From Thermoleophilia bacterium (GTDB taxonomy: Bacteria > Actinomycetota > Thermoleophilia > Gaiellales > Gaiellaceae), in contig JAERMP010000120.1 in assembly GCA_016844515.1 (NCBI GenBank), positions 1-7,213 of the forward strand: a stretch of 7,213 bases of DNA, read 5' to 3'. Below the pieces are notes generated by a model that ran no database searches, was not told where the DNA came from, and worked only from the letters and a program-made list of their open reading frames with translations. This document shows positions 1 to 4,788 of the stretch, piece by piece. Both the position numbers and the translations under genes were made by a program. Numbering within the stretch: the first letter of the stretch is position 1; each line of letters begins with the position of its first letter.

Positions 1-732
1 GGCGTAGATCTGGACGGCATAGGCGTAGACCCCGACCAGCACTTCGAGCGACGAGTGCTGGTTCGGCGCGCCGAACACCTCGTCGACGATGTTCGCCGCG
101 AGGAAGTTGGCGATCACGACCTTCATGAAGAGCCCGGTGCCGATCAGGAAGAACGCGCGTGAGGTGTCGACGTAGCGGGGGTCGCGCGGCGACGAGAACT
201 GCGGGATGAGCTCACCCGGGCGCACGATCGGGCCCGCAACGAGGTGCGGGAAGAAGGAGAGGTAGGCGGCGAACGTCCCGAAGCCGACAGGCTCGAAGTC
301 GCGCCGGTACACGTCCACGACGTACGCAATGCCCATGAACGTGAAGAACGAGATGCCGACCGGGAGGATGATCGAGCGCGCCTCGAGAGGAACGTCGATG
401 CCGCCGAACGCGAACAGGTTGTTCGTGGAAGTGACGAAGAAGTCGTAGTACTTGAAGTAGGCGAGGAGGCCGAGGTTGCCCGTCAGCGCGCCAGCGAGGA
501 GCCACTTACGGGTTTTCTGGTCTCGACGGTTGTGGAGCGCGATCGCGAAGACCTGGTTCCACACGATCGAAAACGCGAGCAGGAAGCAGAACCGCCAGTC
601 CCACCCGGCGTAGAAGACGAAGCTCGCGAAGATCATGAACGGACGCCAGCGCACTCCTCGTGGCATCAAGAGCCACGAGAGCGGCAGCACGACCAGGAAG
701 AAGATCGCGAAGGTGGCGGTCGGAAAGAGCAC
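1..732 (-). CDS. MBOAT-family (AlgI-type) membrane-bound O-acyltransferase, N-terminal part
   Basis: Partial gene: the first 244 codons are present and the C-terminus lies beyond the left edge. Read on the minus strand, the protein begins with a hydrophobic segment (LFPTATFAIFFLVVLPLSW, residues 2-20) like the start of AlgI/DltB-type proteins. It then shows the family signatures LPVGISFFTF (about 123-132), YVVDVYRRD (137-145) and FFPHLVAGPIVRPGELIPQF (160-179), with further hydrophobic stretches at about 32-52, 78-100 and 193-216. Known members transfer acyl (usually acetyl) groups across the membrane to extracellular polysaccharides or cell-wall polymers. The catalytic histidine region of the family lies further on and is not visible. 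I chose the GTG at 732 because an in-frame stop (TGA, 742-744) sits just upstream and the protein start matches the family; the ribosome-binding site is weak. It lies 72 bp downstream of the two-TM gene and may be co-transcribed with it. Its substrate is unknown. Confidence 0.9.
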   Translation of the reverse strand, partial: MLFPTATFAIFFLVVLPLSWLLMPRGVRWRPFMIFASFVFYAGWDWRFCFLLAFSIVWNQVFAIALHNRRDQKTRKWLLAGALTGNLGLLAYFKYYDFFVTSTNNLFAFGGIDVPLEARSIILPVGISFFTFMGIAYVVDVYRRDFEPVGFGTFAAYLSFFPHLVAGPIVRPGELIPQFSSPRDPRYVDTSRAFFLIGTGLFMKVVIANFLAANIVDEVFGAPNQHSSLEVLVGVYAYAVQIYA

Positions 733-804
733 TTGGCTCGCTCAGTCGTGCAGGAAGACCGCCGTCGCAATGACCGACTGCGCGCCGAGTGGTCGCCTGG
801 TCAT

Positions 805-1374
805 CTACTCGGGCGGAGGAGGCGGCAAGCGCGCCGGCGTGGTCTCTCCGACGTCAGTGATCTCGAGTGCCGTGCGCTCGACCGGCGGCGCGAACCAGGA
901 GGGATCCTGGGAGACGGCAGGGCCCACGGGTGCGGTGGTGCCGTAGACGAGAGCATCGTCACGCCGAGCTGCCCGCGCCGCCGTCCACTCTGCAAGCGCG
1001 ACGAGGAGCCAGGCCCCGACCATCACGGCGACGACGGCAGGCGCATCGAGCCCAGCTATGACCGCGAGAACGGCAACGGCGACGATGAAGACGATCTCGA
1101 GCGCGAGCCAGGGAACGGCAGCGCGTCGCGCCGCCGGCGTATCGAGCGAGCGCACCCAGGCAGCGCTCTCGCGTTGAGCGGGCATGCGGTCGTCCCAGCC
1201 GGGTCGCTCTTCGTCGGGAACCGGTAAAGACCGGGGCTGCGCGCGAAGTGTTTGCAACTCGGACTGCAGCCCGGCCACCTGCGTGGCGAGCGCGCGAACA
1301 GCGGCGAGCAGCTCCTCGCTTTCCTGGTTGGCGGGCTCGTGAGAGACCTGCGTCGTCTCGGACGGGTCCGCCAT
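805..1374 (-). CDS. Two-TM membrane protein with N-terminal coiled coil, function unknown
   Basis: A 189-aa protein I do not recognise as a named family. Residues about 16-46 have a heptad-like pattern (EELLAAVRALATQVAGLQSEL) that suggests a short coiled coil. A charged, proline-containing linker follows, then two adjacent hydrophobic segments at about 88-108 and 111-130 separated by only a Gly-Leu-Asp turn, forming a helical hairpin in the membrane. An Arg/Ala-rich stretch (about 132-138) directly after TM2 suggests the soluble parts face the cytoplasm. The C-terminal 50 residues are low complexity and end in a run of five prolines. The ATG at 1374 lies 10 bp past the stop of the preceding minus-strand gene, so the two are probably one operon. 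Strong G/C bias at codon third positions supports this strand over the long opposite-strand ORFs. Confidence that the gene is real is fairly high; its function cannot be deduced. Confidence 0.75.
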   Translation of the reverse strand: MADPSETTQVSHEPANQESEELLAAVRALATQVAGLQSELQTLRAQPRSLPVPDEERPGWDDRMPAQRESAAWVRSLDTPAARRAAVPWLALEIVFIVAVAVLAVIAGLDAPAVVAVMVGAWLLVALAEWTAARAARRDDALVYGTTAPVGPAVSQDPSWFAPPVERTALEITDVGETTPARLPPPPPE

Positions 1375-1384
1375 GGGAATCTCG

Positions 1385-1666
1385 TTAGCTCTCGTCGGAG
1401 GGCTTCATCTCGTCGAGCGCTGCCCGGCCTTGCTCGTGGACGTCCGCGCGGCGCTCCTCGACCGTCGCTTCCGGTGTCTCCGAAGGCTCGTCCGACTCGT
1501 CGGAGTCTCGTGACTCGGCGAGCTTCCTCCGGAGCTCCCCTGCAGGGTCGTCCGCAGCGGGCACGGAGGGAGCAGTGACCTCGGTCTCGGCGCCGCGTCG
1601 CTTGAGCCAGCGCACCAAAGCTGCGATGCCGATCGTGACGATGATCCACTTCAGAAGCCTGCGCAC
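1385..1666 (-). CDS. Small single-TM protein with long acidic tail, function unknown
   Basis: A 93-aa protein starting at GTG 1666 (VRRLLKWIIVTIGIAALVRWL). It has one N-terminal transmembrane helix (about residues 4-21) flanked by basic residues (RR before it, KRRG after it). A hydrophilic tail of roughly 65 residues rich in Asp, Glu and Ser follows (DSDESDEPSETPEATVEERR), ending in a probable amphipathic stretch. I recognise no domain. An upstream ATG at 1771 would add 35 residues, but that segment is Cys/Arg-rich, unlike a real N-terminus, and overlaps the divergent promoter region, so I prefer the GTG. No Shine-Dalgarno sequence precedes this GTG, but TACCAT lies 7 bases upstream, which would fit a leaderless transcript. 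It is the first gene of the leftward cluster and is divergent from rpsF. Confidence 0.6.
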   Translation of the reverse strand: MRRLLKWIIVTIGIAALVRWLKRRGAETEVTAPSVPAADDPAGELRRKLAESRDSDESDEPSETPEATVEERRADVHEQGRAALDEMKPSDES

Positions 1667-1845
1667 GCGCCCGATGGTACAGCCATCTGCGGCGCGGTTC
1701 GACCCGCATCGAATCAACGCGAGGCAGGCCCCGCCCCTACAGGTACAATCCCGCGGCTTCCTGCCTCGCACCGGGCCCGACCGTTCCCGGCGGTGCCTTC
1801 ACCGGCGAGGCCGATTCAGACCGAGGGAAGGAGTTGACGGGAACC
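1667..1845. promoter_or_regulatory. Divergent intergenic region between the leftward cluster and rpsF
   Basis: This 179-bp non-coding region must hold the start signals for both directions. On the plus strand TACAAT (1744-1749) is a good -10 candidate for the ribosomal-protein operon, but no convincing TTGACA-like -35 lies 16-18 bp upstream. On the minus strand TACCAT (just upstream of GTG 1666) could be a -10 for the leftward genes. The segment 1750-1845 would be the rpsF leader and contains a clear branched fold described separately. All promoter assignments are by eye and are weak. Confidence 0.4.
1763..1811 (+). promoter_or_regulatory. Structured 5' leader of rpsF, possible S6:S18 autoregulatory element
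   Basis: An outer stem GCCTCG (1763-1768) pairs exactly with CGAGGC (1806-1811) and encloses two consecutive hairpins: CCGGG/CCCGG (1771-1775 with 1786-1790) and CGGTG/CACCG (1791-1795 with 1800-1804, loop cctt). In many bacteria the S6:S18 dimer represses its own operon by binding an rpsF leader hairpin that imitates its 16S rRNA site. Position and operon make that a reasonable idea here, but I cannot confirm the consensus, and GC-rich DNA forms such pairings easily. Confidence 0.3.
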
Positions 1846-2238
1846 GTGAACGAGTACGAGATTCTGTTGCTGCTCGACGTCGAACTGGACGACGACCGCC
1901 AGGCCGAGATCGTGACGCGCGTCCGCGAGCTGGTCGAGAAGGGCGGTGGCTCGTGGGACCTGCACGACGTTTGGGGTCGGCGCAAGCTCGCGTACGAGAT
2001 CGGCCACAAGGGCGAGGGCAGCTACCACCTGCTGCAGTTCACCTCTGACACGACAACGCTCGACGAGGCGTCGCGCGTGCTCCGCATCGACGACGGTGTC
2101 ATGCGGCACATGGCGACACGTCGAATCCAGGGGAGTCCCGCGCGGCCCGTAGCGGTGGCCGCGCCGACGCGCCAGGATGCAGAGATCGCATCCCAGGATG
2201 CAGAGACCGCATCCGACGTCTCAGAAGAGGAGGAGTAG
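1846..2238 (+). CDS. rpsF: 30S ribosomal protein S6
   Basis: S6 (130 aa from this start) binds 16S rRNA together with S18 on the platform of the small subunit. The opening NEYEILLLLDVELDDD and the block WDLHDVWGRRKLAYEIGHKGEGSYHLLQF (about residues 37-65) are characteristic of the family, as is the later VLRIDDGVMRHMATRR. I prefer GTG 1846 because it yields the usual N-terminus; its Shine-Dalgarno AAGGAG (1828-1833) is 12 bases upstream, somewhat far. A TTG at 1834 would add four residues but directly abuts that Shine-Dalgarno. The tail beyond about residue 96 is an Ala/Pro stretch, then two copies of QDAE(I/T)AS, then a terminal EEEE. It is the first gene of the operon, and ssb starts 3 bp after its stop. 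Confidence 0.95.
   Translation: MNEYEILLLLDVELDDDRQAEIVTRVRELVEKGGGSWDLHDVWGRRKLAYEIGHKGEGSYHLLQFTSDTTTLDEASRVLRIDDGVMRHMATRRIQGSPARPVAVAAPTRQDAEIASQDAETASDVSEEEE
2172..2213 (+). repeat. 21-bp tandem duplication in the 3' end of rpsF
   Basis: Two adjacent 21-bp units, 2172-2192 and 2193-2213, differ at one base (T/C in the Ile/Thr codon). They encode QDAEIAS-QDAETAS in the disordered tail of S6, so the reading frame is kept. Confidence 0.85.
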
Positions 2239-2241
2239 CCC

Positions 2242-2667
2242 ATGGCCGCCAGCATCAATCGAGTCGTTCTCGTCGGGAACCTGACAAGGGATCCGGAGCT
2301 CAGGCACACGCCGTCCGGGACGGCGGTCTGCTCGCTGCGTCTTGCCGTGAACACACGGCGCAAGGACGAGTCGGGCGAGTGGACCGACAAGCCGAACTAC
2401 TTCGACATCACCGTCTGGGGCCAGCAGGGCGAGAACTGCGCCCAGTACCTCGCCAAGGGACGTCCGGTCGCCATCGACGGCCGCCTCGAGTGGCGCGAGT
2501 GGGAGGCGCAGGACGGTGCCAAGCGCCAGGCGGTCGAGGTCGTCGCCGATAGCGTCCAGTTCCTCGGTGGCCGCCAGGAGTCCGAGGGCGCGTACGTGCC
2601 CGCAGGCGCCGCCGCGAGCGGAGACGACTTCCCGTCCTCGCCGGCCGACGACGACATCCCCTTCTAG
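2242..2667 (+). CDS. ssb: Single-stranded DNA-binding protein SSB
   Basis: SSB coats single-stranded DNA in replication, repair and recombination, and recruits partner proteins through its C-terminal tip. The 141-aa protein begins MAASINRVVLVGNLTRDPEL, the typical SSB start, with the OB fold covering about residues 5-109 (including YFDITVWGQQGENCAQYLAKG at 53-73 and the VEVVADSVQFLGG strand at 98-110). A short Gly/Ala/Ser linker leads to the acidic tip DDDIPF, the docking motif for partners. The linker is only about 25 residues, so the protein is shorter than many actinobacterial SSBs. The ATG at 2242 is preceded by the purine-rich run GAGGAGGAG at the end of rpsF, which acts as its Shine-Dalgarno sequence and suggests coupled translation. 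Three repeat units separate it from rpsR. Confidence 0.97.
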   Translation: MAASINRVVLVGNLTRDPELRHTPSGTAVCSLRLAVNTRRKDESGEWTDKPNYFDITVWGQQGENCAQYLAKGRPVAIDGRLEWREWEAQDGAKRQAVEVVADSVQFLGGRQESEGAYVPAGAAASGDDFPSSPADDDIPF

Positions 2668-2748
2668 TGCGCAAGACCGGGAATCCGCTCGCGCGAATTC
2701 CGGTCGCGCGAAAATCCCTGAAGGCGGCTGCTTTCGCAGCCGCACCGC
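2668..2748 (+). repeat. Hairpin repeat family 1, unit 1
   Basis: First of three tandem units directly after the ssb stop codon. It opens with TGCGCAAGACCGGGAATCC, has an imperfect inverted repeat (2676-2704, arms ACCGGGAATCCGC and GCGCGAATTCCGGT), then a perfect 8-bp stem GCGGCTGC/GCAGCCGC with loop TTTC (2724-2743). No T-run follows the stem, so it is not a classical intrinsic terminator, though it may attenuate transcription or shape mRNA processing between ssb and rpsR. Confidence 0.85.
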
Positions 2749-2813
2749 TGTGCAAGACCGGGAATCCGCTCGCGCGAATACCCCTGAAGGCGGCTGCTTC
2801 GCAGCCGCACCGC
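2749..2813 (+). repeat. Hairpin repeat family 1, unit 2 (shortened)
   Basis: Second tandem unit, very similar to units 1 and 3 but lacking the 15 bases that hold the second arm of the first inverted repeat. What is missing lies between two copies of GCGCGAA in the full units, as expected from slippage or recombination between short direct repeats. The 8-bp GCGGCTGC/GCAGCCGC stem (2790-2808, loop TTC) is intact. Confidence 0.85.
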
Positions 2814-2892
2814 TGCGCATGACCGGGAATCCGCTAGCGCGAATTCCGGTCGCGCGAATACCCTTGAAGGCGGCTGCTTCGCAGCCGCGCCA
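2814..2892 (+). repeat. Hairpin repeat family 1, unit 3
   Basis: Third tandem unit, full length, with both the imperfect inverted repeat (2822-2850) and the perfect stem GCGGCTGC-TTC-GCAGCCGC (2870-2888). It ends 32 bp before the rpsR start codon; the remaining gap holds the rpsR ribosome-binding site AGGAG (2914-2918). Confidence 0.85.
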
Positions 2893-2924
2893 CAGCTAAC
2901 CCACATCAACCGCAGGAGAGCACG

Positions 2925-3182
2925 ATGGCATCGAAGAAACAGCAACCACGGAGGCGTACCGGCCCGAGCACCGCGCCCGGCAGGAGGAAGAGCTGCCACT
3001 TCTGCCGGGACAAAGTCGCGGAGATCGACTACAAGAACATCGCCCAGCTCAGGCGCTACATCTCGGAGAAGGGCAAGATCCGCTCGCGCCGGATCACGGG
3101 CGCGTGCCGGCGGCACCAGATCCAGGTGGCGTCTGCGGTCAAGCGTGCGCGGGAGATGGCTCTTCTCCCGTACGTCGGTTAG
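2925..3182 (+). CDS. rpsR: 30S ribosomal protein S18
   Basis: S18 (85 aa) pairs with S6 on the 30S platform. The core [23 protein letters not shown] (about 30-52) and [30 protein letters not shown] (55-84) are typical. Cys24, Cys27, Cys61 and His64 (CHFC and CRRH) form the set expected for the zinc-binding version of S18, which many bacteria replace with a cysteine-free paralogue under zinc limitation. The first 22 residues are a basic, flexible arm (RRR, GRRK). The ATG at 2925 has a good Shine-Dalgarno AGGAG six bases upstream. The rplI start lies 12 bp past the stop, and the rplI ribosome-binding site overlaps this stop codon, so the two genes are translationally close. Confidence 0.97.
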   Translation: MASKKQQPRRRTGPSTAPGRRKSCHFCRDKVAEIDYKNIAQLRRYISEKGKIRSRRITGACRRHQIQVASAVKRAREMALLPYVG

Positions 3183-3194
3183 GAGCGCTGTCCG

Positions 3195-3851
3195 ATGCAG
3201 ATCATCCTCCTCACCGACGTCGAGAAGCTGGGTCTGCGCGGAGACGTCGTCGACGTCGCCCGCGGGTATGCCCGCAACTACCTGCTTCCGCGCCGCATGG
3301 CGGAGACCGCGACACCGGCTCTGGTCGCCGAGTTGCGCCGCGTCGACGCACAACGAGCGAAGCACGAGGCGCGGACTGCCGAGCAGGCGTCCGAGATCGC
3401 GGAGGTGCTCGGGAAGACCGTGCTCCGCTTCGAGGTCAGGGCCGGGCCGACCGGCTCGCTCTTCGGCTCCGTGACGCCGTCCGATGTCGCCGACGAGATC
3501 TGGCGCGCTCGCAAGATTCGCGTCGACCGGCGCAAGATCGCGATCGATCCGATCAAGCGCATCGGTCGCTACTCGATCCCGATCGAGGTCTTCACCGACG
3601 TGGACGTCGAAGTCAAGACTCTCGTCGTTCCCGAGGGTGGGGAGCTCCCGCCCGAGGAGGAGCTCGCAGCACTCGAGGCGGCTGAGGCCGAGGCTGCCGC
3701 CGCGGCTCAGGTCGAGGCGGAGCACGTCGACCTCGACGACGTGATCGCGGAAGTGCTCTCCGAGGACGAGCCACCCTCACTCACGACGGCGGACGAGGCC
3801 CTTCCGGAGGAGGCCCCTGCCGGCGAACCTTCATCCGAGGACGAGGCGTAG
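3195..3851 (+). CDS. rplI: 50S ribosomal protein L9 with long acidic C-terminal extension
   Basis: L9 binds 23S rRNA near the L1 stalk and helps maintain the reading frame. The N-terminal domain MQIILLTDVEKLGLRGDVVDVARGYARNYLLPRRMAE (1-37) is an almost textbook match. A long connecting helix (about 42-73) and the C-terminal domain (LRFEVRAGPTGSLFGSVTPSDVADEI, IDPIKRIGRYSIPIEVFTDVDVEVKTLVVPE, to about 148) follow. A normal L9 ends near there; this one carries about 70 more residues, very rich in Glu and Ala and low in basic residues, with a possible short helix HVDLDDVIAEVL (177-188). The ATG at 3195 has AGGAG (3181-3185) nine bases upstream. SGNH hydrolase starts 26 bp after the stop. Confidence 0.96.
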   Translation: MQIILLTDVEKLGLRGDVVDVARGYARNYLLPRRMAETATPALVAELRRVDAQRAKHEARTAEQASEIAEVLGKTVLRFEVRAGPTGSLFGSVTPSDVADEIWRARKIRVDRRKIAIDPIKRIGRYSIPIEVFTDVDVEVKTLVVPEGGELPPEEELAALEAAEAEAAAAAQVEAEHVDLDDVIAEVLSEDEPPSLTTADEALPEEAPAGEPSSEDEA

Positions 3852-3877
3852 CAGCCCGCTCGGCGAACAGATAGCTC

Positions 3878-4483
3878 ATGCGCGCCTTTGCTCTACTCGC
3901 CGTCGCATGCGCGGCGCTTTTCGTGGGCGGTGCGGCGTTCGCGACGCCCGAGGCGCAGCCACGCGTCACGTTGATCGGCGACTCGATCGCGGCCTCGTTC
4001 GAATACGTTCCTGCAGCGCGCAAGTACCTCGGCAAGGGCCTCGACTTCCGCACGAACGCCATGGTCTGCCGTCGCCTGGTCGCATCGAGCTGCGTCTTTC
4101 ACGGAACGCAGCCTGCGACGGCGCTCGACATCATTCGGTCGCGCGGCAGTGCACTCGGCGCGGTCGTCGTGGTCAACGTCGGCTACAACGACTGGGCGGC
4201 GGTGTACGACGTCGACAAAGTCATGCGTGCGCTCACGGCGGCGCGTGTCCGGACCGTGGTCTGGGTGACGCTGCGTGAGACGACCTCGAACTACGCCAAG
4301 AGCAATGCGGCGATCCGTAGGGCGAGCCGCCGCTGGCAGAACCTGGTCGTCGCCGACTGGGACACCCACAGCCGCGGAGAGCCGTGGTTCCGCGCGGACG
4401 GCTTGCACCTGACCTCCGCCGGCGCGACCGGCCTCTCGCGGCTCCTGCGGCCGCTCGTGCTGAACGGAATCAGCGGTTCCTAG
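3878..4483 (+). CDS. Exported SGNH/GDSL-family hydrolase or esterase
   Basis: A 201-aa protein with an N-terminal signal peptide (hydrophobic core about residues 4-20, likely cleavage after AFA at 20-22). The mature part has the SGNH blocks in order: block I LIGDSIAAS with nucleophile Ser36, block III VNVGYNDW with Gly102 and Asn104, and block V DGLHLTSAG with Asp174 and His177, completing the catalytic set. Cys64 and Cys72 could form a disulfide outside the cell. Members of this superfamily are esterases, lipases or O-acetyl transferases/esterases acting on lipids or polysaccharides; the substrate here is not evident. The start codon lies 26 bp after rplI with only a weak ribosome-binding site, so read-through from the ribosomal operon is plausible. 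An SGNH gene is not part of the usual rplI-dnaB neighbourhood, which suggests insertion. Confidence 0.88.
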   Translation: MRAFALLAVACAALFVGGAAFATPEAQPRVTLIGDSIAASFEYVPAARKYLGKGLDFRTNAMVCRRLVASSCVFHGTQPATALDIIRSRGSALGAVVVVNVGYNDWAAVYDVDKVMRALTAARVRTVVWVTLRETTSNYAKSNAAIRRASRRWQNLVVADWDTHSRGEPWFRADGLHLTSAGATGLSRLLRPLVLNGISGS

Positions 4484-4494
4484 GCTGTACTGCT

Positions 4495-4533
4495 TGCGCA
4501 ACACCGGAATCCGCGAGCGCGGATTCCGGTCGC
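4495..4533 (+). repeat. Solitary copy of hairpin repeat family 1 after the SGNH gene
   Basis: It opens with TGCGCAACACCGGAATCCGC, almost the same as the units between ssb and rpsR, but here the inverted repeat is perfect: 12-bp arms ACCGGAATCCGC (4503-4514) and GCGGATTCCGGT (4519-4530) around loop GAGC. The GCGGCTGC hairpin half of the unit is absent. It begins 12 bp after the hydrolase stop codon and could work as a terminator-like or mRNA-stabilising structure, though no T-run follows. Confidence 0.75.
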
Positions 4534-4542
4534 TGGTTGATG

Positions 4543-4569
4543 TTGGGGGAACCTCACCGTTTCCCCCAA
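4543..4569 (+). terminator. 9-bp stem-loop, possible transcription terminator
   Basis: TTGGGGGAA (4543-4551) pairs perfectly with TTCCCCCAA (4561-4569) over a 9-base loop. Together with the hairpin at 4503-4530 it follows the SGNH hydrolase gene and could end that transcript. The bases after it are C-rich rather than T-rich, so a classical Rho-independent terminator is doubtful; actinobacteria often use such stems without a U-tail. Confidence 0.4.
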
Positions 4570-4570
4570 A

Positions 4571-4616
4571 CCCCCTCCCCTGGTCCGCTCCGCGGACAAG
4601 GCGCTCCGCGTCTTCC
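4571..4616 (+). repeat. Hairpin repeat family 2, copy A
   Basis: A 46-bp element matching copy B (4623-4668) at 42 positions, 52 bp apart. It contains the hairpin GTCCGC-TCC-GCGGAC (4583-4597) and a second small hairpin GGCGC-TCC-GCGTC that includes one G-T wobble. Confidence 0.8.
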
Positions 4617-4622
4617 TCCAGA

Positions 4623-4668
4623 CCGCCTCCACTGGTCCGCTTCGCGGACAAGACGCTCCGCGTCTTCC
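4623..4668 (+). repeat. Hairpin repeat family 2, copy B
   Basis: Second copy of the 46-bp element with two perfect small hairpins, GTCCGC-TTC-GCGGAC (4635-4649) and GACGC-TCC-GCGTC (4652-4664). The sequence is unrelated to repeat family 1 apart from sharing a Y-Y-C tri-loop style. Confidence 0.8.
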
Positions 4669-4685
4669 ACAGGGCTGTTCATAGA

Positions 4686-4722
4686 AGCCGGAACTTCCCG
4701 CTCCGAGCGGATGTTTCCGGCT
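4686..4722. repeat. Nested inverted repeat
   Basis: The outer arms AGCCGGAA (4686-4693) and TTCCGGCT (4715-4722) are perfectly complementary and enclose an inner perfect hairpin CCGCT-CCG-AGCGG (4698-4710). It may be an RNA structure in the dnaB leader or a further small repeat element. Confidence 0.6.
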
Positions 4723-4774
4723 GGACAACTCTGTGCGTCCTGTCGACAGGCCATCCGAAGGCGGGGATAACCTG

Positions 4775-4788
4775 GGAACGTATGTTCC
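4775..4788. promoter_or_regulatory. Candidate LexA (SOS) operator upstream of dnaB
   Basis: GGAACGTATGTTCC fits the Gram-positive/actinobacterial LexA core GAAC-N4-GTTC, including the purine-N-purine-pyrimidine spacer pattern known from Bacillus; only the outermost base differs from the usual C. A second pair of the same half-sites, GGAAC (4803-4807) and GTTCC (4816-4820), has an 8-bp spacer and would not be a standard site. It lies 151 bp before the dnaB start codon. A chance match is possible, and other regulators use similar half-sites. Confidence 0.35.

Noticed and set aside
244..1227. Long plus-strand ORF of 327 codons
   Set aside because: It lies antisense to the MBOAT gene and the two-TM gene, both of which have recognisable or membrane-protein-like sequence. 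Its product is a run of Arg, Glu and Asp with no domain, typical of the opposite strand of a high-GC gene.
1834..1845. TTG 1834 as the rpsF start
   Set aside because: It directly abuts the Shine-Dalgarno AAGGAG, leaving no spacer, and would add four residues before the canonical NEYEI start; it remains possible.
2668..2892. CRISPR array
   Set aside because: The three units are near-identical along their whole length with no unique spacers, and no cas genes are present.
2664..3725. Minus-strand ORF of 353 codons
   Set aside because: It is antisense to rpsR and rplI and its end is made from the ssb-rpsR repeats; no domain is recognisable.
3893..4651. Minus-strand ORF of 252 codons
   Set aside because: It is antisense to the SGNH hydrolase, whose catalytic blocks are intact, and its start is built from intergenic repeats.
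4764..4772. DnaA box (GGATAACC region read on the minus strand)
   Set aside because: It differs from TTATNCACA at key positions and stands alone, so there is no support for a replication origin here.
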